Shown: positions 45,500 through 57,865, counted from the stretch's first letter. The stretch: 64,000 nucleotides of DNA from Aquarana catesbeiana (GCF_042186555.1 NC_133336.1:32354082-32418081), one strand, 5' to 3'. Notes: generated by a model not told the origin, from the sequence alone. Numbers and translations are program-made.

Positions 45500-46015
45500 A
45501 CTTGACTTGATGATGTTTCTTAAAGTTCTATGCACACTCCCCTATATTCTTCACTGTGGTTGGTTCCACTCTCTGTGTATTCACCGTTCCGCCAGCGGAG
45601 GGCGCTCTCCTCCTCTTCTCTACATGTAAAACCTTTTGTAATTAGAAAAGCTCTTGAATTGGGGATTTCCTGTAATCCTGTGCTCTGGAAAAGCATGATT
45701 TATTGCACATTTAACCCTTCATCAGCCAGAGGGGGCCAGAGCCTGCAACCAGCCTTAATCCAGGCGGCAGCGGCTCTACAGTGCGAGAGTTAATCAGAGT
45801 CGTGGGGCTCTCTGTGCACAAAGCAATTGAAAGATTAGAGATTTAAGAGCATAACCCTGTGCGCTTGTAATAATCTCAGAGGAGTTTATCCAGAGAATGA
45901 GAAACCTTTTCTAATCCGTCTCCACACATCGCCCGAGCATCCCGGAGCCACCGGCTGCATTATACTCACCGCACCGCCATTATGGCTGTGTCAGTACACA
46001 CTGCTCCTTCCTGAC
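45500..46015. promoter_or_regulatory. nrxn2: Possible conserved intronic element
   Basis: Non-repetitive, with TTTGTAATTAGAAAAGCTC, GCACATTTAACCC, AGAGTTAATCAGAG and CAATTGAAAGATTAGAGATT. It stands out from the surrounding repeats. Only comparative alignment would establish conservation. Confidence 0.25.
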
Positions 46016-46289
46016 CGTCATTTCATGCCCCAATAAATATTGTCCCCACATCTACAAGAGAGCCAGAGAGCTCTGCCATACCCAACACTTGTCCTACCGC
46101 CAGGACGCTCCTCACTCCGCAAAGGCAACAAGCAAAGTGCAAAACCCCGAAAACAACCAATCATCAATCTGCTAACCAGCAGAGTTCTGGAAAGTGGAGC
46201 CTGACTGGTTGTAATGGGAGAGGACGCTTTACTCTGACAAATGAATAATCTTGACGTGTTGTCTAAAGTGTGCATGCGACTGGGCTGGA

Positions 46290-47280
46290 GACATTAGAGT
46301 GCAAGCTCCTTTGGTGCAGGCTGATGCAACAGGCTCAGTGTTCTCTGTACAGCAGTACAGTATATGTCGGAGCTATATAAATGTATAATAATAGTGTATA
46401 ACTGTGGTCGGATATTAGAGTGTAAGCTCCTCTGGTGCAGAGACTGAAGTGATTGGTTCAGGGTTCTCTGTACAGCACTGCAGTATATGTCAGAGCTATA
46501 TAAATGTATAATAATAGTGTGTGACTGTGGTAGAGACCGAGAGTAATCTCATCTAGTGTAGGCTGATGCAATTGGCTCAGTGTTCTCTGTACAGCACTAC
46601 GGTGTATGTCAGAGCTATATAAATGTGTAGTATTAGTGTGTGAATGTGGTGAGATATTAGAGTGTAAGCTCCTCTGGTACAGAGACTGAAGGTACTGGTT
46701 CACTATTCTCTGTACAGCACTGCAGCATAAGTCAGTGCTATATAGATGTATAATAATAGTATGCGACTTAGGTGGGGACAGCAGAGTGCAAGCTCCTCTG
46801 GTGCAGGCGGATACAACAGGCTTAGTGTTCTCTATACAGCACTGCAGTATATGTCAGAACTATATAAATGTATAATAATAGTATGTGGTAGAGACCGAGT
46901 GTAGACTCCTAGTGCATGCTGATGCAATATAGTGTTCTCTGTACAGCACTATGGTATATGTCAGAGCTATATAAATGTATAGTAATGGTGTTTGAATGTG
47001 GTAAGATATTAGAGTGTCAGCTCCTCTGGTGCAGAGACTGAAGTGATTGGTTCAGTGTTCTCTGTACAGCACTGCAGTATATGTTTATATACCTCTGACA
47101 TATACTGCAGTGCTGTACAGAGAACACTATAATAATATAATAATAGTATGTGACTTTGGTGGGGATGTTAGAGTGTAAGCTCCTCTAGTGCAGGCAGATG
47201 CAACAGGCTTGGTGTTCTATGTACAGCACTACAGTATATGTCAGAGCTATATAAAGGTGTAATAATAGAATGCGACTGTG
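46290..47280. repeat. Tandem array of about 120-bp units
   Basis: About eight units contain TAGAGTGTAAGCTCCTCTGG, GTTCTCTGTACAGCACTGCA and AGAGCTATATAAATGTATAA in order. The unit resembles the tail of a dispersed vertebrate repeat. One unit contains an inverted copy (47055-47127). Confidence 0.88.
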
Positions 47281-47976
47281 GAAGAGCCTGAGTGTGAAGC
47301 AAGAGATTGTACAATCAGATAGTGTATGGCCAGGCTTAAGATCTTCATCTTTACTTGGATTGGACTGACACTCTTTCAGATTGACCCATAAGGTGGAGGA
47401 CACTGTTGAATCTCTTGTGAATCTCGTTGTATGGACCGCACTGCCCCCCTCCTGTATCATTGTACATTATGAATAATATAGTTTGATAACGTATTGGGTT
47501 TCTCCCGTTTTTTTACACATCTTATTTGTGTTATCTGTGTGCTGTGTACATCGTTTTTTGGGTCTCTTTCACCCTCGGTATTGGCTCGTCGTAGGTCTTT
47601 TCTTTGAACATCAATAAAGATTTCTCTATCTGTGTGGAGGAGAGAGCGGAGCGCTATCTTTGCAATTATCTTTTCATTCGTCTTTTGTTAAGCTGCACTG
47701 ACAGGAGCAGTAAGTCAGTGCAGGAGGAAGGAGAGCCCGGCCCGGTGCACCGCCATGGCCATCCTCTTCATAGAGAGAGCGCAGCATTTTGCAGCACAGA
47801 TGGCGGTTCCTGAAACTGTGGCCGATTGATCCTATTTTTCCAAGATGGTGAAGATAGAGAGAGTTGTGTGATGAAGAGGGCCCTGATCGCCTTTCTGTAA
47901 GGCTCACCATACACTTTACAGTCTGACTGTACAATCTCTGCACAATCTCTGCGCAATCAACCTCCTCCAATAGGAT

Positions 47977-48240
47977 TCTTGACCTTTCAGCCAATCGGGA
48001 AATGGGTAACAGACCCACGCTTCCTGATTGGCGGAGAGGCAATTCACTGTTAGAAAAGTGAATATTCATTTGCTTTTCCAACACACCCGGGTGGGCTCGG
48101 AGCGCAGTGCTCTGCGTTCCGAGTCCACCCTATTTTGAAGGCTATTAGAGCTTCTGGTTCTGATCAGGTGCTTAAAAAAAAAAACACTCCCCGGTGTCCT
48201 GAAAGGGGCCGGGTGCCTGAATAGGGTGTGGCCATAGCAT
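47977..48240 (+). repeat. Second copy of the 40680-41014 module
   Basis: Same order of marks as listed for 40680-41014; no clear ends here. A third, inverted piece is at 14925-15010. Confidence 0.7.
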
Positions 48241-48369
48241 ATTTTTTAGTACTGACACTGTATTAGTGTCACTGGTTCCAACAAAGTGTCAGTTAGTGTT
48301 CGATTATGCGCCACAATATCGCAATCGCCCTATAAGCCGCTGATCATCGCCATTACTAGTATAAAAATA

Positions 48370-48832
48370 ACTAAAAATTCCAGTATACGTATAAACCATA
48401 GTTTGTAGACGCTATAACTTTTGCACAAACCAATCGATATACGCTTTTTGGGATTTTTTTTAACCAAAAATATGTATCAGGATACATATTGCCCTGAATT
48501 GATGAAGGAATTAGATTTAAAAAAAAAATTGATTTGGATATGTATTCTAGCAGAAAGTAAAAAATATTGTAGTTTTTTTGTTTTTTTTTCAAAATTGTCT
48601 GTATTTTTTTTTTGTTAATAGCAAAAATAAAAAAAAACCCAGTGGTGATCAAATACCACCAATAGAAAGCTCTAATTGTGGGAGAAAAATTACATCAATT
48701 TTTTTTACGTACAGCATCGCACGACCGCGCAATTGTCAGTTAAAGTAAAGCAGTGCTGTATCGAAAAAAATAGCCTGGTCATGAGGAGGGGGGGGGATAA
48801 ATCTTGCGGAGGTCAAGTGGTTGTATCTCTCC
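48370..48832. repeat. Uninterrupted copy of the 8480-10005 repeat
   Basis: Shows ACCCAGTGGTGATCAAATACCACC intact, the phrase split by the TTAA element at 8687-9822, followed by GCACGACCGCGCAATTGTCA. Confidence 0.75.
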
Positions 48833-48837
48833 ATCTG

Positions 48838-49245
48838 AACAATGTTTATAAACAATATTACTTTGTATCAACCTCTCTCTACACAATGTTTATTTTTTAT
48901 GCATGCTTTATTTTAGAAACATTTTTTGTTTACATAGTAATAAACCTGAAGGGTTACAAGCTGGAAAAACAAAACAAAAAATACAATACAAACCACTCTA
49001 CAGTGGGTGTTGTAAATACCAGAACACAAGCCTGAACAATGTTTATAAACAATGCTACTCTGTATCTCTCGGTCTCCCTTTATACCATGTTTATAAACAA
49101 TGTTACTTTGTATCTCTCTGTCTCCCTCTGTACCATGTTTATAAACAATTTACTTTGTATCTCTCTATCTAATGTGTGATCAGTGTTTATTAACAATGTT
49201 ACTTTGTCTCTCTCTATCTGAACAATGTTTATAAACACTGGATCA
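48838..49245. repeat. Tandem repeat, about 40-60 bp units
   Basis: AACAATGTTTATAAACAATG and TACTTTGTATCTCTCTGTCT recur about six times, with an unrelated stretch at 48900-49030 inside. Confidence 0.8.
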
Positions 49246-49712
49246 GGCTGTCCTTTTTTTGACAGCAGCAGCTATTATAGCTGCTGTATTTACACACAAA
49301 AAGTCCCAGCTGTCATTTTGACAGCTGGCAATTGCTGGCAACCTCAGGGAGCGGCGGCAAAGGGGTAGAAGGACAGGGTGTTCCACACATGTCCTGTGTT
49401 TATTCTATGAAGTTTTTTTGGGACGTGTGTAGCATGCCCACATCTGGTTAAGGATGGCTGTTCCTAAGCGGAACACTTTTTATATAATTCTATTATGGCC
49501 CATTTTAAAAGCAGAATATTGAGGTGGGAGTAGTAGGAACATGGGGATGTCTGTAGTGAAAGTCTCTTCAAAGTCCAGTGATGGTGGAAGAAGCTGCCAT
49601 ACTGGGTGTTAGCTGAATATAAATCACTGTTATTTCTGGAACTTAAGCGGGAATTGTTGTAACTGACCACAGGGGTCCAGTACTTTTCTTTAAACACCAT
49701 TTCTCTTTCGTT

Positions 49713-49840
49713 CATTGAAGGACACAGCGGAGATCTTAATCCCTGACCATTGGGTTATGGCGCCACCTTCAGTAGTAGATGTTGCCATAACCAAGTGATC
49801 AGAGATCACGATATCAAGATCTCCGCTGTGTCCTTCAATG
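49713..49840. mobile_element. Small MITE with 25-bp inverted ends
   Basis: CATTGAAGGACACAGCGGAG plus ATCTT is mirrored exactly by AAGATCTCCGCTGTGTCCTT plus CAATG. The 128-bp element has no coding capacity. Confidence 0.88.
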
Positions 49841-50397
49841 GATGCAGAGAAAAGGATTTTAGGCTGAGTACAAAAAAACTCCTATTTCTATAATGAGTCT
49901 GTCATGTGGACATAATTATTTCCTGTTGTAGATGGGAATTGTGTCTTAATATGTAGATGATATATGGATATAAAGAGAAGATATGCAGAATATTATTCCT
50001 GCCTGTATTGTTCTTAGTTTTGGTATATGTGTAGTTGATCTTTCTCGGTTGTAGGGGACATTATTCAACCGATATACCTGGTTCTACTGTAATCTGGTAC
50101 ACAGTGAATAGGTGTCATTGATTTTACTGTGAAATGCACACCCAGGTGAGGGGAATATAAAATCCGTGCGCCGTAGATTGCGATCTGGGTTTGTGTAGCT
50201 GTCATGGATGCTGGTATTATCGCTGTGTGTAAATGTTCTGGTGACATTTTCAGTGGGCCGGAGACAGGAACCCCCCCACTGCCGCCCCCTCCCCTCCTTC
50301 CCTCCTTCCCCCGCACCGACTCATATCCCTGGGCTACAGCTAACATTTACTGTATCTTCTTCTTCAAATACCCCCATGGAGTGTTCATCTCCTGTGT

Positions 50398-51865
50398 GAG
50401 CTGTGTGTATAGTACTGTGTGTATAGTACTGTGTGTATAGTACTGTGTGTATAGTACTATGTGTATAGTATGTACCGTGGGTACTGTGTGAATGATCAGT
50501 GTGTGTGCCTGTAATACTGTGTGTGTGTTTGTGTGTGTGTGTGTATTATAATTTTTGTTTATGGTACATTACTGTATTGGTGTGTGTCTGTGTAATAATG
50601 TGTGTGTGTATAGTATTGAGTGTATGTTGGGGTGCGTGTGTGTATAGTACTGTATGTGTGTGTATCTAGTACTGTGTGTGTGTGTTTATAGTGTTGTGTG
50701 TGTGTGTGTGTGTGTGTGTATATCTAGTACTGTGTGTGTAGTACTATGTATGTTTGTGTTGGGCTGTGTGTATGTGTATAGTACTGTGTGTGTGTGTGTG
50801 TGTGTATAGTTCTGTGTGCATATGTATAGTACTGTGTGCATAGTATTGTTTTTGTGTGTGTGTGTGTGTGTAGTACTGTGTGTGTTTATATAGTAGTGCG
50901 TGTGTGTGTGTGTGTAGTACTATGTATGTGTGTGCGTGTATATAGCACCACGTGTGTGTGTTGGGTGGAGTGTTTAGTACTGTGTGTGTTTTGGGGGTGT
51001 GTGTCTATAGTAGTGTGTGTGTGTTAATAGTATAGAGTATGTGTAGTGCTGTGTGTATGTATAGTGTGTGTAGTGCTATGTGCATGTATAGTATAGTGTG
51101 TTTGTGTGTGTATAGTATGGTGTTTGCAGTGCTATGTGTGTGTATGTATAGTATAGTGTGTGTGTATATATGTATAGTATAGTGTGTGTGTATGTATACT
51201 ATAGTATAGTGTGTGTGTGTAGTATAGTGTGTGTGTATGTATAGTATAGTGTATGTGTATTGTATAGTGTGTGTGTGTGTGTAGTATAGTGTGTGTGTGT
51301 GTATGTATAGTATAGTGTTTGCAGTGCTATGTGTATGTATGTATAGTATAGTGTGTGTGTGTGTGTGTGTGTGTGTATGTATAGTGTGTGTGTGTGTGTG
51401 TATAGTATAGGGTTTGCAATGCTATGTGTATGTATAGTATAGTGTGTGTATGTATAGTATAGTGTGTGTATGTATAGTATAGTGTTTGCAGTGCTATGTG
51501 TATGTATAATGTGTGTGTATGTATAGTATAGTGTGTGTGTATGTATAGTACAGTGTGTGTGTATAGTATAGGGTTTGCAATGCTATGTGTATGTATAGTA
51601 TAGTGTGTGTATGTATAGTATAGTGTTTACAGTGCTGTGTGTGTATAGTATAGTTTGTTTAGTGCTGTGTGTATGTATAGTATAGTGTTTACGGTGCTGT
51701 GTGTGTGTGTGTGTATAGAGTGTGTGTGTGTATAGTATAGTGTGTTTAGTGCTGTGTGTATAGTATAGTGTGTTTAGTGCTGTGTGTATAGTATAGTGTG
51801 TTTAGTGCTGTGTGTATAGTATAGTGTGTTTAGTGCTGTGTGTACGTATAGTACCATGTGTATCT
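50398..51865. repeat. 1.45-kb TG / TATAG low-complexity tract
   Basis: Long (TG)n runs alternate with TATAGTACTG and TATGTATAGTATAGTG phrases. Alternating purine-pyrimidine sequence favours Z-DNA. Confidence 0.93.
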
Positions 51866-51869
51866 AGTA

Positions 51870-52880
51870 CTTGGTAAAGGTCGGCTGCTCTCCTATGCAT
51901 TGCAGTTGTGTACGGCATTGTACCATGGATTAGTGTAACGCACAACACTCCATTGCATCTTAAAACATAAGTACGGTAGTTCCACTGGACCGGCACTGCA
52001 GAGTACCACAATGAACAGGCCATGCATTGTGATGTGTTGTGTTAACCAACTAAAAAGTTTGGGTCAGTTTTCCTTCCTTTGCTGCACATTGGTGGCCTAT
52101 GTGTGAGTAGGCTGCCCTAACACAACGCACAAAGTACACTCTAATGTGCGTTAGCTGATGCATGACCAGGCCCTAGAAGATATTCCTGTTGGTCACAATT
52201 GCCACCATGGGCTTCATCTAAAGTCGGTGGGCCGGCCCCCAATAATTGCTCAGGGCGGCCTACAAGACTTCAATGGCAGCCAGTCGTGTGTGCTCCATCC
52301 GGACCATCCAGAAGGTGTGAGATCAGACATAGACGAGGTTTGTGATTGGTGCCCGCCGGGTCCTGGAGGCAGGTAGAGGTTAGTGTAGGGAATGGAGAGG
52401 TGGCAGACACACTCCAGGTGGACGTAACCTGCTATTTTGAGTTTACAGATAATTTTTTGTCTTGGCTGACTCTATCAGATAAAACGTGTACTGGATTTCT
52501 CTCTCCATAATAGGAGGCTGACTGGCGGGGTGACACGGGGAGAGCGGAGTTGGTAATAGGCAGAAGAGGTGTCAGGAGGGTGACATCATATTAAAGGATC
52601 CCTCTTCCTCCCATGCAATGACCTTCATGGCTAATCTAAAGGATAGAGCTCCCAGTGTGTATTACCGCATCTGACCACCAGGGGCTGCTGTGTGACACAA
52701 ATTTATATTCAGACTCCATATGATACATCAGATTGTTAGTGTTACCTTTCCTGGAAATGACGATTTGTAAATGACACGAAGGTGTTTTGTCAAAGTTTGA
52801 AATGTCTGTTTATTTTTTATTGATTGGATATTAGCACAGTAAAAAAAAAACCTTTACACGCACACATTTGCATGTGCTTT
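51870..52880. other. Intronic sequence, nothing recognised
   Basis: No gene or repeat identified. A short open frame at 52158-52376 shows no known protein signature. Confidence 0.45.
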
Positions 52881-52884
52881 GCCT

Positions 52885-53160
52885 TATACACTAAATAGCT
52901 AATACTTAGTATGTGGATCCCCCTCCAAATGACTGCATTCAGGTGTTTCCAGTGAAGGGTGTTAATAATCCTGCAGCATACAAGGATATTTTGGACAATT
53001 GTGCACATCCAGCCTTGCAGTAACAGTTTATAGAAGGTCATTTTCTGTTCCAGCATCCAACATTCCATATCCAGGTTCTGCACTCCTTGAACCCTCTCAG
53101 CAGAGTACAGACTGGTCTAGGTCTATCTTTGTGCTCCTTCCTCCTTCTAAGCATGTTCAC
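52885..53160 (+). mobile_element. Tc1 terminal fragment
   Basis: TAGTATGTGGATCCCCCTCC, TTCAGGTGTTTCCAGTGAAG and CATACAAGGATATTTTGGAC are marks of a vertebrate Tc1 left end. Related pieces are at 55128-55200 and 57640-57685. No transposase remains. Confidence 0.6.
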
Positions 53161-53169
53161 AGTGTTAAG

Positions 53170-55069
53170 CCTCATACACACGATCGGCTTTTCCGAGGGG
53201 ATTTTGTGATGACAGGCTGTTGGTGGAAAATCTGACCGTTTGTACCCTCCATCGGACAATTGTCTGATTTTCCGCGGACAAATGTTGGATGGCAGGCCTT
53301 AAAATTTTCTGAGGACAAATGTCTGTTGTCGGATTTTCCGAGCGTGTGCACACAAGTCCGTCGGACGCTCGGAAGCAAGGGCGAGCCGGAAGTGGTCGGT
53401 CTTGTAAACTAGCGTTCGTAATGGAGAATTCACATTCGCGACGCGGCAAATTATGGAATCTCCAAATGCAGAGCAAAATTCTCTTCTTCTTTAATGGGAT
53501 AATAATGAAGCTGCTTTGCTGGTGATACTGATGGAGTTATTGCATACAAATTTTCATTGGCTTTTTTTTTTCTAGAATCAAGAATCAAGAATAATATTAT
53601 TATGCTTTTTTTTTTTTTTTTTTTTTTTATTTGGTGCAATTTACCACAACACCATTATCCTATAGTTTTTAAGATCAAAGATACAACTATGTTGGTGTCC
53701 CTTGTTGATTTTACATTGTATTTTTTAAAATGTAACTACCTACTCCCAAACTGTCATTTGAAGTAAAACACATAGCCAAGTATTATTCTCCACAATTTTT
53801 TTTATTTGCGCATTAAAAAAAGAAAACAAATAAAATTAGACATGCTATCTGCCAATAGAAGTTAACCAAAAAGTGCATTCTACGCATCCAAAAATATAGA
53901 AAATATACCAAATCAAATCATTATTATTTAACCAAAAAATAAAATAAAAGCCTCATGCATGTGTCCTGCTTCTTAATATGCCAAGAGTTGGTGAAAGCAG
54001 GGGTCCGTCATCCGGATATAATTCCGAAAATCATCCGGATTATTCCCCTGGAGCTCCCGCAGCAAAGGCATATGACATAATTGGTCACGATTAATAAAGC
54101 AACCAATTTTTGGTCCAAGAAATCCTCCTCCTGTCAGGGCTGCCTCAGCCCTTCCTTCTCTGAGCTGGCCGCTCAGCTGTCGGCTAATTGCCAGCTCTCA
54201 TCTCTCTCCACAGTTTACCAGCTGTTGTGGATCTGCTCTTCAGTCCCACCTACTTAAAGATCTCCTTAAAACCATCTCCTGCGTTCCTGTTTAAAGACTG
54301 GCTTTGCTGACATCCCTTCTGGTTCCTTATCCTGCTTGCTGTTCCTCTACTTGGATCCCTGACTTCTGGCATGGCTGATTACCTGATCTGGTTACTGAAC
54401 TCTGGCTTGGCTGACTTCCCAATCCGGTTACTGGACTCTGGCTATGCTTTGACTACGCTTACTCTATTTACCTTTTTATTTTTATTAATAAACAAATGGG
54501 ATTTTACTGTATCTATCTTGGTCTGGTTCATGGTTTCCCACAGTAGGCGAAGGCCAGAATGAAGTGAGCTGGAGATCTTTAAGTAGGCGGGACTGACGAG
54601 CAGATCCACGACAGCTGGTTAACTGTGGAGAGAGATGAGAGCTGGCAATTAGCCGACAGCTGAGCAGCCAGCTCAGAGGAGGAAGGGTTGAGCCAGCCCT
54701 GACACCTCCTCCTGTTCCTGTACTGGACTTGGGTCAAAGCAATAACTCCAAGGCCAATAATAAACAACACGTTATTTCCTCCTATTCCGCAACATGTCTG
54801 GTTGATGAACGGCCGTTCAGAAACGAAGTGAAAAGCGCGAAATGAAAAGCATGAATCAACACTCACCATACTCCTACTAACACGAAATTAGCAGAAGGTG
54901 TCCAAAGGGTGGCTCTAAAGAGCTGAAAAGCCACGTAGTACGTCACTACGTTCGTGTTTGTTGGCCAACAATTCCTTGCCGTTTGTGTGCAAGACAAGTT
55001 CCTGGCCAACGCCCTTCGGACAAAAGTCTGAGGTTTTGTCTGTGGAAAATCCGATCGTGTGTACGAGGC
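53170..55069. mobile_element. Long member of the ACACACGATCGG foldback family, copy 5
   Basis: Ends GCCTCATACACACGATCGGC and AAATCCGATCGTGTGTACGA (plus GGC) are inverted and both flanked by TTAA (53166-53169, 55070-55073). The middle is unrelated to the short copies, so it may be a longer founder form. It contains the LTR-derived insertion 54132-54704. A T run is at about 53606-53629. Confidence 0.7.
54132..54704. mobile_element. LTR-derived insertion with inverted U3 ends
   Basis: The left part is an LTR of the same family as 11559-11979 (TGTCAGGGCTGCCTCAGCCC to TCATGGTTTCCCACA at 54543). After about 20 bp of other sequence, the first 135 bp of the LTR return in inverse orientation, ending CCAGCCCTGACA at 54704. 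Five-bp target CCTCC is at 54127-54131 and 54705-54709. Both outer ends are therefore LTR starts. Confidence 0.82.
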
Positions 55070-55127
55070 TTAAGACTGACATCTGTCTATGACTGGTCCC
55101 AGTCAGAGTGCTCCTTTACAGATTACA

Positions 55128-55200
55128 GATACACTATATGGATAAGTATGTGGACCTCCCCTCCAAGGGACAGTGTTCAGGTGTTTCCAGTGTTTCTGTC
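55128..55200 (+). mobile_element. Tc1 terminal fragment
   Basis: TACACTATATGGATAAGTAT, GTGGACCTCCCCTCCAA and GTTCAGGTGTTTCCAG are Tc1 left-end marks. Only about 70 bp remain. Confidence 0.6.
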
Positions 55201-55348
55201 CCCCGAAGGCAGGAAGCCACCTCCAGAGGCCAGGGGTAGGCTAGAATTTCACCCCAGGGCTGAGTGAATGGCTAAAATGGGGGACCGAGAAAGGATATTG
55301 GGCACCAGTCACTTTAGTATTTTCAAGGTCTTATTGCAGAACGGGTAA

Positions 55349-56738
55349 AGGGTAAGTTCACCTCTGTACACTTTTTTTTTTTTCTAAATTCCAGCTGCCC
55401 TATGTACCAATATAGCATTCATGTACTTTTTTTGCAAAAATATTAAAGCTTTCTATTAAATCTACAGTCACGTACTTTTCTTGTCTTAATCCACGTTTCC
55501 AGACGTTTCCATTAGTAATGTCTTCTTACTGATCAGACTTTAGGTCATGACACAGGAAGGAGTTGACCAGCTGATCTCATTAGCACACACCCTGCATCAC
55601 CCACCCTCCCACTCCCATGAGCATGTTTTTTAAATGAAATGCAATCAATCAGTGATCACCCTTCTCACTAAATACACAATATACAATCAGATTGTATGGT
55701 GTATGGCCATGTTCATGCGCCTAAAGTGTCTAGTTGCACTTTCGGTGCCATTAATTGTTAACGGCACACCAAACACAGAAGCAAGCACGCATTTTGCCAT
55801 GTGAAAAAACGAGGGGCAAATGGCTGCAAAATGCATGGTAAAAAACACTCAACCCACAAAACGCCACAATGTCCCATTAACCACATGTAGTGCAGCCAAT
55901 GGAAATCAACAGTCTGCCCTATGGGCGTCACAGGAAAAACGAGACACAAGATGTGCGCTCCCTCTATGCTAGATGTGAATAGGTCCTGAAAGTGAAATTG
56001 GTGACAAGAGCAATGAGGCTCCATTCACATCTGTGCATTTCCTTGCATATTTATTCATTTTTATAACGTGCTGCTCCTTAATCAATTTTATATTAATTTA
56101 ACCAGCTTCCATTTGCGCGGGTTGGTAGTTTCTACCATTTATTATTTCAGAAATGCGCTGCACCAAAAATCGCAGTAAAAAACGCACCAAGCTCCGCTCT
56201 AAAAAAAAGTTCTGAAGCTTCTTTGGGGTGATTGCTTTGTGTAGGGCAGCCCATTCAGGTGGATAGGCTGCCCTATGTGTGAAAAAACACATGGAAATGC
56301 GAGTTCCTGCTATGCAGAGTTGTGAACGGGGCTTGACAGCTGAGTGTTTCTGTCTACTCTCTCCTATGTACTTGTATAAAGATGGTCATACACTATGCAA
56401 TTTGATTGTATATTATGTATTTAGTGAGAAGGGTGATCACTGATTGATTGCATTTCATTTAAAAAAACGTGCAGCTGGGAATGGGAGGGTGGATGATGCA
56501 GGGTGTGTGCTAATGAGATCAGCTGGTCAACTCCTTCCTGTGTCGTGACCTAAAGTCTGATCATTACTAATGTAAGCGTCTGGAAACGTGTATTAGGACA
56601 AGAAAAGTAAGTGACTGTGGATTAAATTGAAATTGATATTTTTTGATATTTTTGCAAAAAAAGTACATGAATGCTATACTGGTGCATAGGGGAGCTGGAA
56701 TTTAGAAAACAAAAAGTGTACAAAGGTGAACTTACCCT
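55349..56738. mobile_element. Large foldback element, arms about 370 bp
   Basis: AGGGTAAGTTCACCTCTGTA (55349) mirrors TACAAAGGTGAACTTACCCT (56719-56738). The arms pair nearly throughout: CAGGAAGGAGTTGACCAGCT (55553) with AGCTGGTCAACTCCTTCCTG (56521), and AATGCAATCAATCAGTGATC (55639) with its mirror near 56433. Flanks are GTAA and TTAA. The loop of about 660 bp is partly unrelated. No coding capacity. Confidence 0.88.
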
Positions 56739-56744
56739 TTAAGG

Positions 56745-57680
56745 AGATGAGGGTTAGGGGTCCCAGATACCGTAGCAGATCACTTAGACTCTCCAGGTCA
56801 ATGTCCACCTTCAGTGTCAGAACCTTTAAGCCGACTAGGGTTGCCACCTTTTCTTCAAGCCAACACTTTAGCGCCCTTGGACACCTTTGTGTGCTCTAAG
56901 GAGAGTAGAAATGCGGAGCGCATAGCATGCCACAGCAAACAGTGGGTGTGGCCAAATCACTCTTGCTGACATCATCGCCCTGCTCCCCAGTGATGCCGAA
57001 CCGGCCCCCAGACAGCCGCCCGCAGCTCCCGGATGGCAACAGATTTGTGTGTGACTATCTTGGTTCCTTTGGGAGCCACAGCTTGGTGTGAATAATGTGT
57101 CTGGGTTTCAGTACACCTGAAACCCAAACACAAGATTCAAAACCAGGACTGTCTGGGTGAATCCCGGACAGGTGGCAATCCTAAAGCTGACCCACCAACA
57201 CTGGAAGCATGTTCCCAAATTTCAGTGCATTCTCCAAGTGAGTCACCAGGCCCTTCCGATACACCAGCCTTCTTCCTGGCTCTCTCCAGCAAGCAGCCTC
57301 CCCTGGGTCTCCTCCTTAGCACAGCTCCTCCAGACAGGGCAGGACAGCTTCAGGACCACTTCAGCACAGAGGCTATCATGAACATCGCTGGCTAGGAGGG
57401 GGCTCAGGTAAGGATTGGGGGGGGGGGGGTCACTGCACAGAAGATTTTTTCACCTTCATGCATAAAAAAAAAAAAAAAAAAAGTCAATCTTTAGAACCGC
57501 TTTAAGCTTAGAGAAAAACCAGGTGAAAAAACCATACAATTAGTCTGAGCTAACTACAGCCCAACCAAAAACTAAATTGACATGGTAGCCGCTTTTTAGG
57601 ACAAAGGGGGCTATACCAGTGAGCTGTACTTTTCATACTACATCATACAAAGACATTTTAGACAATTGTAATCCAATGTT
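56745..57680. other. Intronic sequence, nothing firm
   Basis: Homopolymer runs near 57418-57431 (G) and 57465-57482 (A) lie in what may be an interspersed repeat ending AACCGCTTTAAG. No gene recognised. Confidence 0.4.
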
Positions 57681-57685
57681 GTGGT

Positions 57686-57865
57686 AGAGCTGCACAATTA
57701 ATTGTTAAAAAATCGCGATCTCGATTCAACCTTCCTCACGATCTTAATCCGACATTTCCACAATTCTGTGTAAACAGTGCAAAGCCGTTCTCTGCTCAGA
57801 GCTGTAAAAAAAAATAAATAAAAGCTTGCAAATGTTTATTAACATTGCTCAGTGCTCAGAGATAA
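57686..57865 (+). repeat. Dispersed repeat, copy 2
   Basis: GTAGAGCTGCACAATTAATT to AACATTGCTCAGTGCTCAGA; matches 35468-35665. Confidence 0.75.

Noticed and set aside
52158..52376. 72-codon frame beginning MHDQALEDIPVG
   Set aside because: Short, no family resemblance, no splice or promoter context.
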